From Daldinia sp. FL1419 (Eukaryota > Ascomycota > Sordariomycetes > Xylariales > Hypoxylaceae), in contig MU623377.1 in the NCBI GenBank assembly GCA_025201765.1, positions 1 through 64,000 on the forward strand: 64,000 nt of DNA, in the 5' to 3' direction. A program made the translations under genes and the position numbers. Below, piece after piece: positions 34,241-46,774 of the stretch (the stretch's first letter is position 1; every line of letters begins with the position of its first letter). A model generated the notes under the pieces. That model searched no databases, was not told where the DNA came from, and saw only the letters and a program-made list of their open reading frames with translations.

Positions 34241-36198
34241 ATGAATTTCTTGTGGCCTTATGGGCTGACTAACCTGTACGCATTTTCATATCCTCTCCTT
34301 CTCCTATCTGCTGGGATTGTCTCCGTGGTCATCTATAGACTTACCTTCCATCCGCTTGCTCGTTTCCCGGGACCCAAGTTGGCGGCTGCTACTGGGTTAT
34401 ACGAAGCGTATTACCAATGTGTCAAGGATGGCGGGGGACGATATTGGGTCGAGATTGAGAAGATGCACCAGCGTTACGGTAATGGCCCCTCTGTATATCT
34501 GCTTTATAAGATCTTAATACCGCGTGTGTATGACGGATGCATTTAGTATACTGAATTACGTATAGGTCCCATCGTCCGCATAAACCCTCAGGAGGTGCAC
34601 ATCGCGGACCCGGACTGGAATGCCGTATACAAATACTCATCAAAGGCATCGAAGCCGCGGTGGTTCTACTTCCGGTTCTTCGGCAAGTTCCCCAGCACCA
34701 ACGTCGCCGAGTCGCACGCGCTACACCAGCTCCGCCGGGGTCCGTTGCAAGTATACTTCGCCTCCACCAACATCCAGCAGTACATGCCCACAATCCTGGC
34801 CCAGGTCGATAAACTCTGCGCTCGCATCCGCGCTGCCGATGGTTGCATCGTCAACTTGAGCGATGCGTTTCGATGTCTCGCCACCGATGTCGCGACTGGC
34901 TTCGCGTTCGGTGTCCCCTTCGGACACCTCGAGGAGCCGACTTTCGACCGCGAGTTCAACCTCGCCGTCAAGATGGTCGTGCGCACCAGCATGTGGAGTC
35001 GACATACCTTCGGGCTGCTACTGCCCATTCTGCACGGTCTTCCGGAGAGCATCGCGAAGAAGATGAACCCAGCTTTCGGTCGAGTGAAGTGGATGAGGGA
35101 CGTAAGTTGCCACCGCATAGGCGAGTCTTCTAGCACGTAGGGGGACTATATGCGCAATGCTATGACTTGGCGATAGCGCATCCGAGCGCGTCTCTCGAAC
35201 GAGCCACATAAGGCGCAGTGCGCTGACTTGCCTTTCTGCACAGACAATGACCAGCTGCGTCCGGCGCTCGATGAACAAGCCCGAGCCCGCGCCTGGCACC
35301 CCGTACGACATGATCCAGACGTTAATGTCCTCCAACCTGCCGCCGGAGGAAAAGACGTTTCCGCGACTCTTCTCCGAGACGCGGTCCGTTATCATGGCGG
35401 GGACCGAGACGACCGCGACTACGCTCGTCTGCATCACGAGCAACTTGCTGAGCGACCCGGCCAAGCTCCAGAAGTTACGAGGTGAGCTAGGGGCTGCCGA
35501 ACAGGCCAAGGGAAGCTCGCTTGAGTATTCGGACTTGCGTGAACTACCGTATATCACCGGTGTCGTCAACGAAGGTCTTCGCATGGCTAATCCAACGCCG
35601 AGCCGACTACCGAGAGTGTGTGAAGATCAGGATTTAAAGTACAAGCAGTACATTATTCCCAGAGGTGTAAGTTTTGCAACGTGGATTAGGACTGGGCTTG
35701 TTTGATATCGCGTTCCCTATCCTTCCCTCCCTGTGCTCTAAAAAAGAAAAGAAAAAAGAAAAAAAAAAGCAAGACAAAAGAAATACATTTCATACCGCTA
35801 ACTCAACCCCCACCGGGAAATCATTCTCCTAGACCACAATCTCGACAACCACCCAAGATACCCACAACGACCCCTCCGTATTCGCGCAACCGTTCGAATT
35901 CCATCCAGAGCGCTGGGCCGACTCCGAGGAAAGACGACGACTGGGGCGGCACCTGCAGCCGTGGGGACGCGGCACACGATTATGTCTAGGGATGGAGCTG
36001 GCCACCACCGACTTATATCTAGCCGTATCTCGACTCTTCGGCCCCGGAGCTGGCTTCGAAATGCGCCTGCACGACACGGACGACGACGACTGGGTCGCAT
36101 ACCACGAGTGGTTTGCCGCGTTCCCTCGAGGGCGAGGGCTTAGAGTTATGGTTAGGGTTAGCAGGGCGGCCGGGGAGGCGCAGGGGAACGGCAAATGA
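34241..36198 (+). CDS. Cytochrome P450 monooxygenase 2, trichodiene-oxygenase-like
   Basis: Four exons, 34241-34478, 34566-35101, 35244-35666 and 35833-36198, giving 520 residues. It has an N-terminal anchor (about 14-33) and a hinge HPLARFPGP. Early blocks PIVRINPQEVHIADPDW and FPSTNVAESHALHQLRRG resemble fungal P450s often annotated as trichodiene or isotrichodermin oxygenase-like. The I-helix is MAGTETTATT (309-318), ExxR lies in NEGLR, FHPERW precedes the heme loop, and PWGRGTRLCLG carries Cys450. The heme loop has Trp where Phe is usual. The third intron is long (166 nt) with an A-rich run; the fourth exon is confirmed by the family-like junction IPRG-TTIS. An Asp-rich insertion follows the heme domain, and the C-terminus is Arg/Gly-rich. 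Substrate unknown. Confidence 0.9.
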
Positions 36199-38032
36199 AG
36201 AGTTTAGAGGAGGATTGGCTCGAGAGCTGCTAGACCTATTTGACATGGAGAGATGTTCGTGGGATAAATCATTCGCGAAGTCGTCGTATAAGCAAACATG
36301 ACCAAATTAGGAATGATATTTCTCTGAAATTTGACTTATTGTAGATTATCTGGTACAAATTACACCATAAAGTCATAGTTTGTATCGAAGGCCTTTCGGG
36401 GAAAGGAACACGTCTAGGTACAATTCAAACTATTCAGTCCAGACGTCTAGGTAATCTCAATTTACTAGTCAATCACAGAGCTGAGGCTCGATTCCTCCAT
36501 ATTCCTTTGTAAAAGTATGGTGCTATCAAAATTGGCTAGACATGCGTAATGGAAACTTCTAGCTAGAATTCCGTATAGTATACCTCACTACCAGTTACTA
36601 CGCCCTCGAGAAACATAGCCACTTCTCGGGCAGAAAGTCACATCTGCTACGCTCAGCTGAAGAAAGTCCCTCTAGAAATCTGTACGACTATGCTCTCACG
36701 TAAGCAAATAGTTACTTGACTCGACAAGAGCAATTGCTTGGAATCTTCTGCCTCAATGAGAACTATCTTCGCGAGCTTGTCCCGTTAGGCATTATTTGAT
36801 CCCGGTGGCGACGTGAATATCCTGCGGTTTTGCGCGAAAAGCACTCAAAAAAGAGCGTTCTATGAATCCGGTATTTTCCAAGTTACGTCGAGCAATCCAC
36901 GAATAATACCCTTCGAATGGTTATCAAGCCAATTGTTCGACTAGGACCTATTTACCGTGCTATTATACGCCGGAGGAGCTATATAATCCAGCTGCTATCA
37001 GTCAAACATATTACTCAACCGTCGAGTCTCCAGTTCCGCCAAGGTAGGAACCGGTAAGACAGGTATCCATCAACCATTCGTAAATCCAATCCGACTCTCG
37101 ACTAAAGCGGCGTTCTTATGGTTCCACGACTACTACGTGCCGGTTCGTCCACGCTTCCCTACGCGGAGTAGCAGGAACAACAATCTCTCGAGTCGTTACA
37201 TCGCCTCCCCGGTTTTACACGTTCTGGCCCTGCTTTAAACGCGTCCAATTCGTCCTCTAAAGGCTGTCTTTATATTAATCTACGAAAGCCCAACGCGAGA
37301 GGGGAAAAAGAGAAGAACGAAACCACAGACGTTATGTACCTCGCAAGAAGACGCCGAGTAGTCTCCACGCAGAACCTCAATTACTAATCCCTTAATAACC
37401 AATTACCCCTGATGGATTCGATGGCAAGGTACCTTGGCCAGGTAGGGACCTATGTGTGCCTTATGTACCTCATGCAGGTAAGCCCAACCGTTCAGGTTGA
37501 CACGTTTTCCCTAGTGATAAAGTAACCCCCCCTTTACCCCGTCACGGTGAACAAGAGGGGGTAGCAGCAGAATTGACCCACCACCGTCGGTTCTAGATGT
37601 CGCCCCTCGAGATGATGCGGAAAGAAGAGGCTTTGGCATCTGCATTGGACTCCGGCCAAGCTCCCGGCCCGTTACGCGAAGCTGCTTCCCCTTTTCCCTA
37701 TTTTTGCCAATGGGAGTCCTTGCCGCGCGATTTAAATTCTATCACTTTTTTCTCCCTAGACGCATGAACGAGGGTCACATGATGGAGGCGAGGAAAAATG
37801 GTCCGCAAAAGGGGAGGCTGGGCTGAGTTTGAGGTTCCCGGATCTGATACATCATACAATCCAAGGGGACATGTCGGAAGCATCTCCGGTTATAATTATG
37901 CTCTTGCTAATGAGAATCTGATATATCAGATCTAAGAAGGATAGACGTCCAAATTCTAACTTCAAGGGAATTCTCTAGAATAAGTATCGACAAAGGATGG
38001 TGATAAAAGGATCGTTATATGTGCCATTCGAA
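36199..38032. other. Gene-free stretch
   Basis: 1.8 kb between the P450 and the Nudix gene, whose 3-prime end faces this region. Only short uninformative frames. No repeat of note. Confidence 0.5.
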
Positions 38033-38662
38033 CTAGTCAGCAGACTCTGGGGTCGTATCGGATTGTGAAACTCGAGATTTGTCCAGCCCCCATTCGATTG
38101 ATTCTACGCGAACCTCCCCAGGCCCCGTCGTCTTATCGCCAGCGCGTCCCACGAGCTCCAAGGCCTTGACTAGCACATCCCGGTCTTTCTGGAATGTCAA
38201 TATCTCGACAGCCTCGTCCCCCGGAAAGAATTTTGGCTCGAATTGCGCTTCCCCCTCCCCTGCGATGCTGTCCAATTCCGCGATAAACCACCATACTAAC
38301 TTGACACCGTTCCCTTTCCCCAAATCTCGAACGTCTAGCATAAAGGCTTCAGTGAGGCTATCGTAAGTGCGTGGGATATCCTTAACATCAGCTGCTTCCA
38401 GGTCGGATGGTGCTCGAGTAGTCATAGTTATGGGACGTAATTGGATTGCGTAACCTGATTCTTCACGAACTTCTCGAATGGCTGCGTCTTTCCGAGATTC
38501 GTTACAGTTACGTCTCCCTTTTGGTAGCAGCCATTCGTCCAACGCTGCATAGTAGAGTAAGAGGACTTGTTCCGGTTTGGTTGTGTTAAACACGACAGCT
38601 CCGCAAGCCTCGACGAATTTCTCCGAGGGATAGAGTGTACTTTTCCAACGCGTCGTTGCCAT
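38033..38662 (-). CDS. Nudix hydrolase
   Basis: Single exon, 209 residues. A perfect Nudix box spans 49-71: Gly49, five residues, Glu55, seven residues, Arg63-Glu64-Val65, Glu67-Glu68, Gly70. It is preceded by the strand EWLLPKGR, as in the diphosphoinositol-polyphosphate and diadenosine-polyphosphate hydrolase group. Such enzymes cut nucleoside or inositol pyrophosphates with Mg2+. The family contains both signalling and housekeeping enzymes, so the substrate is not assigned. The C-terminal 40 residues look disordered. No signal peptide. Confidence 0.92.
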   Translation of the reverse strand: MATTRWKSTLYPSEKFVEACGAVVFNTTKPEQVLLLYYAALDEWLLPKGRRNCNESRKDAAIREVREESGYAIQLRPITMTTRAPSDLEAADVKDIPRTYDSLTEAFMLDVRDLGKGNGVKLVWWFIAELDSIAGEGEAQFEPKFFPGDEAVEILTFQKDRDVLVKALELVGRAGDKTTGPGEVRVESIEWGLDKSRVSQSDTTPESAD

Positions 38663-41600
38663 CGTAGCGCCTGAGAATTACGAGAGCTAGAGATCGAACA
38701 TACAGGAGTGAAGTAAGAAACCGGCTAATGTCCCCGCGAGGTAGAATGATGTAGAGACTGCTGCTAGCCACGTAAAACACGTTAACTTGGAGACCAGATA
38801 TTTGCAAGCCGACTTACAGCTGATATTAATCGGATGTGCGAGAACCCGAAGATAGATCGACTTAGTGGGTTTACAATATTCGATACTATACAAACCAGAG
38901 GCGGAAAAGCAACTACTTTTGTCACACGAGGAGCTACAGACCTAACTAAGGCGGAACGGGGCTACCGGTTTACATACGCGCAATTAGTTTGATCCATATG
39001 TCTCAGTAGCCTCAGGGATAGCTTCCTAACAATATTCCGTGACAGGATAAGGCCATTTGACCCGAGGAAACATCTTGCGACTTTACCTAGTAGGAGGCTC
39101 TGACACTGCCATGATGATTCTAGGCAATAAGACGCGGACCGAGGTGATTAATCTGCATAATGATAGCCGCCGAGCCGGGTGGAGGAAGGGGTTCTTTTCT
39201 TGTTCCCTTCTGCTGACGTTGCTGCCGATGATCCTTAACATGATAATAGAACGTGGGCGGAAGACCATAAACGGACACCGGGAAGCCCCAGCGCGCGACG
39301 AGGGTAGGCGGGCCTTTAGCGCCAACAGCACCACATTATGAAAAGGATTCCCTGTCGACTGAGGGGGAATCCGAGCCGAGCATATGTTCAAGTTTATGCG
39401 AAATATTGGCGGATGTTGGCGTTGGAATTCAATGGATCGCAAGCACTTGGCCGTCATCTTGGGCAGGTGTCAAAAAGGTGACTTAAAGGGATTGACTTGA
39501 CGACTTGGTGACTTGCCGCCCATGCATGTCGGCGGCACGTAAGGACATATCCCCTGCTTCGAAGATACAGGGCGCACAGAGTTGTCCCGAGCGAATGGTC
39601 TGCTACTACGGCCCGGCGCGGGGGAGGATTACGTGAGTGAGCGCGAGGCATAAAGGAGAGAATGAAGAAAAAGAAAGGAGTGGAATCTACATAGATTAAT
39701 AAGTCGGTTGGAATTTATTTGCAGATAGCGATTCATTGCGAACTTAATTGAAGGAATAGTGGAATGCTGTAATCAATTTCTCTTGTCCGTAGAATGTTTG
39801 ATTCGATAGTTAGGTATGTTTTATTATTTTAATGTTAGCCAATTAGCATTACCAATTCCCGAATTGAAGTGGGCGGGAGAGAGAATAGAGCGAGAAAAAG
39901 AGAAGAAAGCTTTGACTTGTTTAGAATTAGGTTGGCCGTTGATTTACAAGTCGTTCCTCCTTTATTATTGAGGAAAGTATGTTCGATATTTTCAGGGGGA
40001 TTTGCCTGGGGATACGTAAGTACATACTGTACACATCTTCATGGCGCATCAAATACTGTAGGGAGCGCACTTACATCAGGCGTTGGGGCATCAAGTACAT
40101 ATGTACTTAACCCAAGTATCTCAAATAAACTTCGACTTAAGACGGGAGTACCCAGCGCCCAGCGCCTTAGCACCACAAACCTAAAACAATTCGGGTCTAT
40201 CAGGTTTTATCGATAATGCGGAATTACATGGTTATCGTACGCTTAGGCGGGGTAACGCACGAATGATGGTAATGAAACGTTAGGGATGGCGGGGTCTTAA
40301 TTTCTACCTACCTCCTCCCCAAGTACATGCAGCATACCTAGGTACTCTGCAACATGTGAAAGTGGTCTTATCACACCATCTGTACCACCTAGAAAAGGAA
40401 TAGCGACGGCGCCTGACTGCTGTATATCCCCACCCGTCATGTCTCGGGTGACGAGGACGCTGTAGGAGAACAAGGTCAAGTGACGAGATCCAAGGTGAGT
40501 AGGGTGAGAGGCGTACGAAGAATGCGAAACGTGATCAACAACTTGATGGTGGGGGGTGTCTTGGATACTATGCAGAAACAAGATAACGATAAGATGGGTG
40601 ACCATAAATAGTACGTGAATAGCCTCCAAATGCGCAACTGTGGTAGAACATCTTATTAAGCGCCATTATAGCATCTCGTTCCCGGACGGACCTAAGGCAT
40701 GTATGTCTTGAATGTACTTAGATTGGGTACGTATATGTATAGGTAGGTATGTATGTATATACGTGCAGTAATATTCCTGAGGTGCCCGGTACCTAAAAAG
40801 GTATCAGGGTTAAGAGGACATATTGGGTGACGTCCACTCACGCAGACGGCTAGGGCGGATCTAGACGAACTTGGTCCCGCTCGAGGTTCGCGCCGTCTCA
40901 TTTCTGAATGGTCATGTGGAATCATGGATGCGCATCTACAGAGAAAGTTAACGATGTGCCTCGAGTACAAATTATATAGGTCCAGATGTTAATAAATAAT
41001 AAGTATGCCTTGACTATAGTGAATGTACCTGAAAGTCACAATAGATTAAATATAATATTGATTTGTCGTAAATACGGATTCCCCATGACACATTTGATAA
41101 GTGTGAATGCGCCAGCCACGCTGCTGTGCCCAAGATAATCCAATATCGACTAATTGGACTCGTTTAAGTCGTACAACTTCTGATTGAAAAGATCGTCAGG
41201 CAATTACTTTTAGGCACCTGCTTCTACATTCGACAGGACATAAACGTATTATATTGCCTTATACCGCCTTCGGTACTTGGGGGAGTGGAATCAATTGCCT
41301 GCTTTAAATCTCGAGTGAGGCGATGCTTGCGCAACACATATGGCGTCAACTTGTGTACCATCAATCGGTAGACTACTTATTCGCTAAGGCGGAGGAATTG
41401 TATACACCGGCAATTGGGGTTCAATTGGAGAATGGCTAACTTGTTGGAGCCAATAAAAACGGGCAATGCACTGAGTTCTTGTAGTTAAGAGGGTTTGGTT
41501 GGCTGTAAGTGGTTTGCAGAATAGAGCCGCCATTATAGAGCAATTGATATATCATTAATAACCGTACAAAAAGCTTGCTTTGGTGATTTTCTTGAAATAT

Positions 41601-44600
41601 ACATGTTTGTGATTTAAATAGTCGTACGAGGCTTGGTTTTTTTCTGGGTTTCTTTTTTTTTTCGTATCAAAACAGTTGAATGGGAATGACTGCGAGGTGT
41701 TGAGTTCTGCCCGTGATTTACCTGTCATCCCAGGACCTTAGTGTCTTAGGGGGTATATAGGTGGGTAGGCAGACGTATGTATTTCTGTTCAATACGCTAT
41801 GACCTTTCAGGTTCAAGGTAAGTGGAATTAATAAGTCTACCCTTAGGCACACGAAAAACCACGTTGCACAACAGATAGTATGATAGGACTTCTAGGCCCT
41901 AAGCTTCGAGAACGTCTCACACACGGACTCTCATAGCTCGGGCGCTTTCGGATCTGCATTGAGCATCTTCCCGCTTTAAATCTGTCATATGTTAACGATA
42001 AGAAATATGAGGCGGAGCCGGGGCAAGCATAACGCAATGGAATGGAGGCTAGGCAGTCGACAATCAGGCAAGGCAGGTTTACCAGTAAAGTGAGTTGTCA
42101 AGGTGGATTGACCGGGATGTCTGGGTTAATGAATACATAACAGAGGGATTCGATAGCTCGAATTGACGTTGTCCCGGATCCGTCGGGGAAACTCTAGAGC
42201 AGTCAATTGATGGCGATTCAAGTACGAAGCTTGTCGTAGAGAATAAGTCCGCCAAAGTCCGAGTAGGCAGTTGATATGTTGACGAATTAGTACGAATAGT
42301 AGATTCATGGTATGTAGGAGTTAGTCAGCCTGGAGTCGGATTGTCGGTATTAGTGTTGCTATTGCCACGAGGGTAATGATTCCATACTCCACGAATCTAA
42401 GATATTAGGCAACAGAGGGTATCGTCAGCTTGTGCGGTTGTGCTACATTGCTCCATACCCGATAAGCCATACCTAAGAAGGCTACCTAAAAATGTTACCT
42501 GGGGAGTAGGAGTAGGAGTGGGAGTAGGTAGATGAGTATTATCGCTAAGATACTTCGTGATTGCGCTTCGTGATTGACAAAAGCACGGCTACCTCCTCCA
42601 AGGCAGCATACTAGTGGTCAATGTTGTGCTGATCTCGCACTTAAAGTACCTCTATATTTGCAGGTAAAAGAAGGCTAAGTACATACCTTTGCTACAGGAT
42701 AATCGACGCAGTTGAGATCTGGGGACGCCATTAAGTTGGGATTTGGGTATGGAAAGATCTGTAAGTCTACAAGCCTGCCCCACGCGGGCAGCAACCTATT
42801 AATGAGGTACATAATGTATGGTGGGGAGGTAGCTTGTGACTTTAGCATATGACACCCAAGTTGCGACTGGTTAATATGACATGTACCGGTAGGAGTGGGA
42901 AATGGTAGCGGTACTTAAAACTAAAAAAGAATACATCAAATGGTTGGGACACCATCTGGAAGAAAGCTTGGAATGAATTGTTTGAATTTGGAATAATAAC
43001 GTGGAAAGTAGATAACTAGACGTTAAAATCTCAATTTAGAGTTCAACGCTATACTCTAAAGAGTAATATAAGTTTCGCCTGAGATTCATATTGTCCAATA
43101 ATGGGCTTAGCAGGTATAACGATTGGCTGTCGCTAGACAGTAAGATAAGAGATAGGTCTTCAATAATAGGTAACCCCTCATTAATATTTGCTAAGCAATG
43201 CTATTGTTCTATGCCCCCCCTTTTTCTTTTCTTTTTTTCTGATTCCTTTTACTTCTTCGCCTCACTGTCCTTGCGCGATGACTCACAGACAAAGAAGACT
43301 CTCGGCATTCTTCAGCTCAATTGAATCCACCCAATTATGGACACTTTATCTATTAATTGGTCTTTTGATTGGCCAATTCGTCTCATCGGTTTTCTATACT
43401 AGATTGTCCCCTCACTCACTTCGGTCTACATTGGCGCTGAGGTGGCAGTTTTATTTCTCTCTTTTTTTTTTCGCCGCTGCTCAATAGCATCTGTTTCCGG
43501 TCTCAGGTACTTGTATGCAAGAAGCCTCTCCCGGACAGCCTGGATAGCCGCCTTATCCGCTAGGCTTAACCCGCCGTTTCGAATTTCCCTTTTGCTCATT
43601 AATGCGAACAATAACGTCTCGCTTCCTTAATGATTCTTTGTACTACACCGCACCCCAAATGACGACTGTGTGTCTGCGCCATCAGAACGCGGTCGCGTCA
43701 GCTCTAGTACCTACCCACTTTGGCAATACCTTAATTCAGGATCCTTCTATCATCCCAAGTCGGCTCGGGGGAAAATGAAGGCCGGCAGTTACTGAAACGG
43801 TACCGGAAGGTAATTAATGATTCAAGTATTTCCAACCATAAAGTTTCTTATTCTGTATAACTTTTCTTGTTTGCACAATTATCCTTAACATACGATGAAA
43901 AAAAAAACCGCACCCAAAATCTCTTATGTACCTGTTCGCCGTAGCTCCAACTACTTATTGAACCCTGATAAGCATGTATCTTGTCTACCTTCGTACAGAT
44001 GGCTTGGCAGTGTTGCTGGCTAACGGGACGATGACATGTCAGATATAGGTCAGATATGAAGCTTACAAAACTTCATATTCACCAATGTACTATGGCTTTG
44101 GTTGGTAGCTGGCATTGCCCACCTCATACGCCTAGCAATTGGCCAACCGTTTCGTAACACCTGGTATGCAAATCTCATACAGTGTCCATGGAGAAGCAAT
44201 AGCCAGACGCTGCGTGACACGATGCAAAATTCGCCATGTTCAATCGAGCCTCTGGTCCACTTGGAGGTACTAAAAGTTTGGGCATCAGGATCTCCCCAGG
44301 AAAACAAAAAGGGCAATTCGCTGGGGAAGGGTTATCGTAAACGGGGAAAAGGCGCATTCGTCAACTGAAGTCAGTTTACGATGCCTAATCTTGCGCAAAT
44401 CTTGTGCGCCTAGGTTTATTCCCGTCGACGTCAACTATACATGGCGTGCCAACGTTGCAGCTTTAATACTCCCGTCGAGTTTTCTTTTACTGCAAACGGG
44501 GAAATCTGAGCCACTCCAATTCGTCGGTGCAATTGGACCCCGCGTTGTAAAGGTTCTGTTGGCGCGACAATTGGTTGTGTCCTAGTTGGGCTTCTATCTA

Positions 44601-45575
44601 CTATGTAGAGGAGAGGGGAAGCACCCTCCAGTACAAGCTACTATCCAAATCCAAATCCAAACAAACCTGAGATTACCTCAGTAGGAATGCACATGCCAAC
44701 CATGCCAACCATGTCAACTGTCTCAACTAGAAAGTTAGTTTATTAACCCGCCGAGTGGCAGATTGGCGAGAGGACTTGTATGCGTGTGAAAATGTACATG
44801 GTACATAGTACACATTGCATGGACAAACCCATACACACACACCCTGTGTTCAACGAGCCCCCACACTCTCTTTGTCTCTTTCATTTTTTTTATTTTTTCT
44901 TTTTATTTTCCTTTTTTTTCTTTTTATTTTTTACATGTTCACAACTGTTCACCATTGAAGCCTGATCACGTTGCAAAAAGTGTTAAAGTTTTGTCCTTCC
45001 AATTGTGATGCTTATGAAGTACAATTGAGTTGGGAAATTTAACAATTATGTGACAAGTCTTATTGGTATTTGTCTTGTCGCTTGCCTTAATTTCGAATAG
45101 CTTCGAAATCCCCCGTCAACAAGATCAAATCTGTACCCAACTTCAATTCGTGCCCATCTTTTTTAACAATAATAGATGGGGAAGTGTCGGTAAGAGCCAA
45201 GGCATACTATGCTGGTACATGGCTTATGTTTTATGGTTTACGTTTTATGGTTGACGGCGTGTTTCCATAATGTATCCTTAGGCCCTCAAAGGTGAGAAGA
45301 ATTGAAAGGGCCCTCTAGACCTAAACTACCTATATGAGACTTATCCCGTTGATGGCCGACAGAAACCAAGGTGGAGTAAAGTTACTCCTCCTACCATTCA
45401 TGTACCTGTTTGGCTGAGATACTTAAGGGTACGGGTTAAGGGTACTTGACTAGTGGCTACCTATCTGGGGGGAAACGCAGGACACACAGACACACAGGTC
45501 CCAAAAATAAAAGCCAACGCCAAATGTTGCACACCCCTGCGCCCGCCACGCCGCGTCTGCCCTGTCCGCTGTCCG

Positions 45576-45605
45576 GGACTGTACAGGACTAGTCCTGTAC
45601 AGTCC
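45576..45605. repeat. Perfect 30-bp palindrome
   Basis: The half-site GGACTGTACAGGACT is followed directly by its exact reverse complement, with no spacer. Symmetry ends beyond 45576 and 45605. The half-site itself contains TGTACA. It could extrude a cruciform or bind a dimeric protein. Confidence 0.9.
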
Positions 45606-45742
45606 TGCCCTATGACTTATATCGATGACTATTGGAGGGATGGGGGTGTGACTCTTTGACTACACCACCACCAAAACGCATCCACGTCTATATCCGACGA
45701 GGTACGGACCCCAAGCACAAGAACAAGAAGTTCTGAAAGTCG

Positions 45743-45774
45743 CCAGCACCAGCCAGCACCAGCCAGCACCAGCC
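45743..45774 (+). repeat. Short tandem repeat, 10-bp unit
   Basis: Three copies of CCAGCACCAG in a row plus two bases. It lies about 1 kb upstream of the SWIRM gene start. Confidence 0.85.
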
Positions 45775-46774
45775 TAACGAAGAGGCCGTTTCGTCTATTT
45801 CCCACCTCTTGTTCTTACTACATTAGATACTTCATCTATCCACCAGCGCCAACCTAAAGTTTACAACTTTCTTCCTCTTTTTTAACTAATTGTCAATCAA
45901 TCCTGTCCCCGTTCCGTCTTTCTCCATCTCCTCAATTCTAAACCCCGATTCCAACTTCAATCCCAATCCCAATCCTAAACAAACTAAATAAACGCACTGT
46001 CGCCGATTCGCCACTTGCTATCTATTATAAATTATCTTCAATCGCCGGTTGAATTTTTTCTTAATGTGCACTCTTGGTCTCGGCGTTTAGAGAGAAGGAA
46101 GTTCGCCAACAGTCAACGCTTTTTTATAAATAAATCGCCCACCCCCTGATTACCCCAATTACCCTTAACAGAAAAGGGTCCCCCGCAAATGGTGGCTTTC
46201 AACTTGTTAGCAGTTTACAGCTTTCAACTCTATCGCCGTCGCCACGAGGATAATAATACAAACATAACCTAATCAACGCTGAGCTAAACTACTTGTTAAG
46301 CTAACTCCCGCTACCTTCTACCCATTGTTCATCATTCCACAACTCAATTAAAAATTTCCAACGCTCGGGGAACAAGAACTGCCTACACAATACGACAATA
46401 CCTACGCTAGTGAGGACAAGGGAATTCTAATTCCATTACAACCGTCACCTTGCCACCATTAGTACAATTATTATAATTGCTACGCTATCTCCGAAACCTA
46501 ACTCTGATTGCTTCTTCAAGCTTCCAACAGCAATTAGGCCCTACATATTATCCAAGAACCCATCGACACAACACGCCCGACCAATTTCTTCTTAACCTGG
46601 TCCCTCAACCACATTCATCTTGGGCGATTGCAAATTTCATCGCGGTCGCATCTCTAACAACTCATTCTTCAAATTTTTTATCGGATAGATTAATTGCTAC
46701 GCATTTCAATTTCTGCCTGGTTTGCCACTCCATCGTCAATATCGACCCACGCATAGCCTGGCATTAGAGTGACC

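Larger units (their letters stand above)
38663..46774. other. Long gene-poor region
   Basis: About 8.1 kb with no frame longer than about 125 codons and no recognisable domain or splice-consistent set. It contains TAGG tracts (about 40300-40345, 40735-40760), T-rich runs near 43214-43260, 43457-43475 and 44880-44935, a minisatellite (45743-45774) and a perfect palindrome (45576-45605). The last 750 bases before 46775 are C/T-rich with many CAA and TCC triplets and probably form a long 5-prime leader of the SWIRM gene. A non-coding RNA gene cannot be excluded. Confidence 0.5.

Noticed and set aside
35102..35832. Twin introns in the long introns of P450 2
   Set aside because: The 142-nt and 166-nt introns have no internal acceptor followed by a donor remainder of usable length; ordinary single introns keep the frame.
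40297..40629. 110-codon minus-strand frame
   Set aside because: Starts with TTG, no motif; lies in gene-poor DNA with TAGG tracts.
46477..46767. 96-codon frame just upstream of the SWIRM gene
   Set aside because: Composition matches a C/T-rich untranslated leader; no motif.
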